Positions 5,438-5,438 of a stretch of DNA of 5,438 nucleotides are shown piece by piece. The notes beneath the pieces were generated by a model. It was not told the DNA's origin, did not search any database, and saw nothing but the letters and a program-made list of their open reading frames with translations. Location: the NCBI GenBank assembly GCA_002425885.1, contig DINC01000087.1, forward strand, positions 775 to 6,212. Reading direction: 5' to 3'. The position numbers and the translations under genes were made by a program. This DNA comes from Spirochaetia bacterium UBA5550. Its GTDB lineage: Bacteria > Spirochaetota > UBA4802 > UBA5550. Within the stretch, counting starts at the first letter, position 1; each line of letters begins with the position of its first letter.

Positions 5438-5438
5438 G
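5374..5438. repeat. 42-bp-period tandem repeat cut by the window end
   Basis: The 23-nt segment at 5374-5396 recurs at 5416-5438 with a single mismatch (A5381 against T5423). Both contain TCAACTGAATCTGTG. The period of 42 bp is a multiple of three, and the intervening 19 bp are not obviously repeated. The second copy runs up to the last base, so more units may lie beyond. Confidence 0.7.

Noticed and set aside
5374..5438. Right-edge repeats called as a CRISPR array
   Set aside because: Only two 23-nt cores with one 19-bp linker are visible, the core has no palindromic ends, and no cas gene is in the window. This is not enough for a CRISPR call.

Overview
The window looks like an ordinary bacterial chromosome segment of moderate GC, with AT-rich intergenic DNA carrying GC-rich palindromic repeats. 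The organism cannot be fixed from the sequence alone. The HtrA style (a NPFFDDP...REFFG loop and a single PDZ) together with a short Maf/DUF115 protein outside a flagellar cluster fits a spirochaete, perhaps of the Leptospirales type. A Deferribacterota, Nitrospirota or deltaproteobacterial source is also possible, so this is a weak inference.

Layout. On the minus strand, a small predicted lipoprotein (1194-1406) sits 16 nt upstream of an HtrA/Deg-type serine protease (44-1177). The two look like one envelope operon, driven by a promoter with a perfect TATAAT box near 1455-1482. Bases 1-43 lie downstream of htrA and show no convincing terminator. A 198-nt divergent region (1407-1604) carries that promoter and a C-tract/G-tract repeat. 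It separates the operon from a plus-strand Maf/DUF115 protein (1605-3122), a relative of flagellin glycosyltransferases.

Next comes a 363-nt gene-free stretch (3123-3485). Its left half is a mosaic of dispersed intergenic repeats of two types: a GTCATTCC...GGAATC hairpin and AGCCCCCTAAATC...GACTTT elements. Its right half is an AT-rich leader with a small inverted repeat. A plus-strand MATE-family multidrug/cation antiporter follows (3486-4874).

Only 2 nt beyond the MATE stop lies a convergent minus-strand pair: a truncated nucleotidyltransferase of the AbiEii/MNT-like type (5043-5246), overlapping by 8 nt a 57-codon companion protein (4877-5050). Together they look like the remnant of, or a minimal, NTase-based toxin-antitoxin-like module. 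The right edge (5374-5438) holds at least two copies of a 42-bp-period tandem repeat, cut by the window end.

No rRNA, tRNA, CRISPR array or complete insertion sequence was seen. The lipoprotein and HtrA plausibly act together in envelope protein quality control. The Maf protein, the MATE pump and the NTase pair look like unrelated neighbours. I do not see a clear, wholly new system. The points most worth checking are the truncated NTase pair and its promoter architecture, the homopolymer tracts in the divergent promoter region, and the tandem repeat at the right edge.
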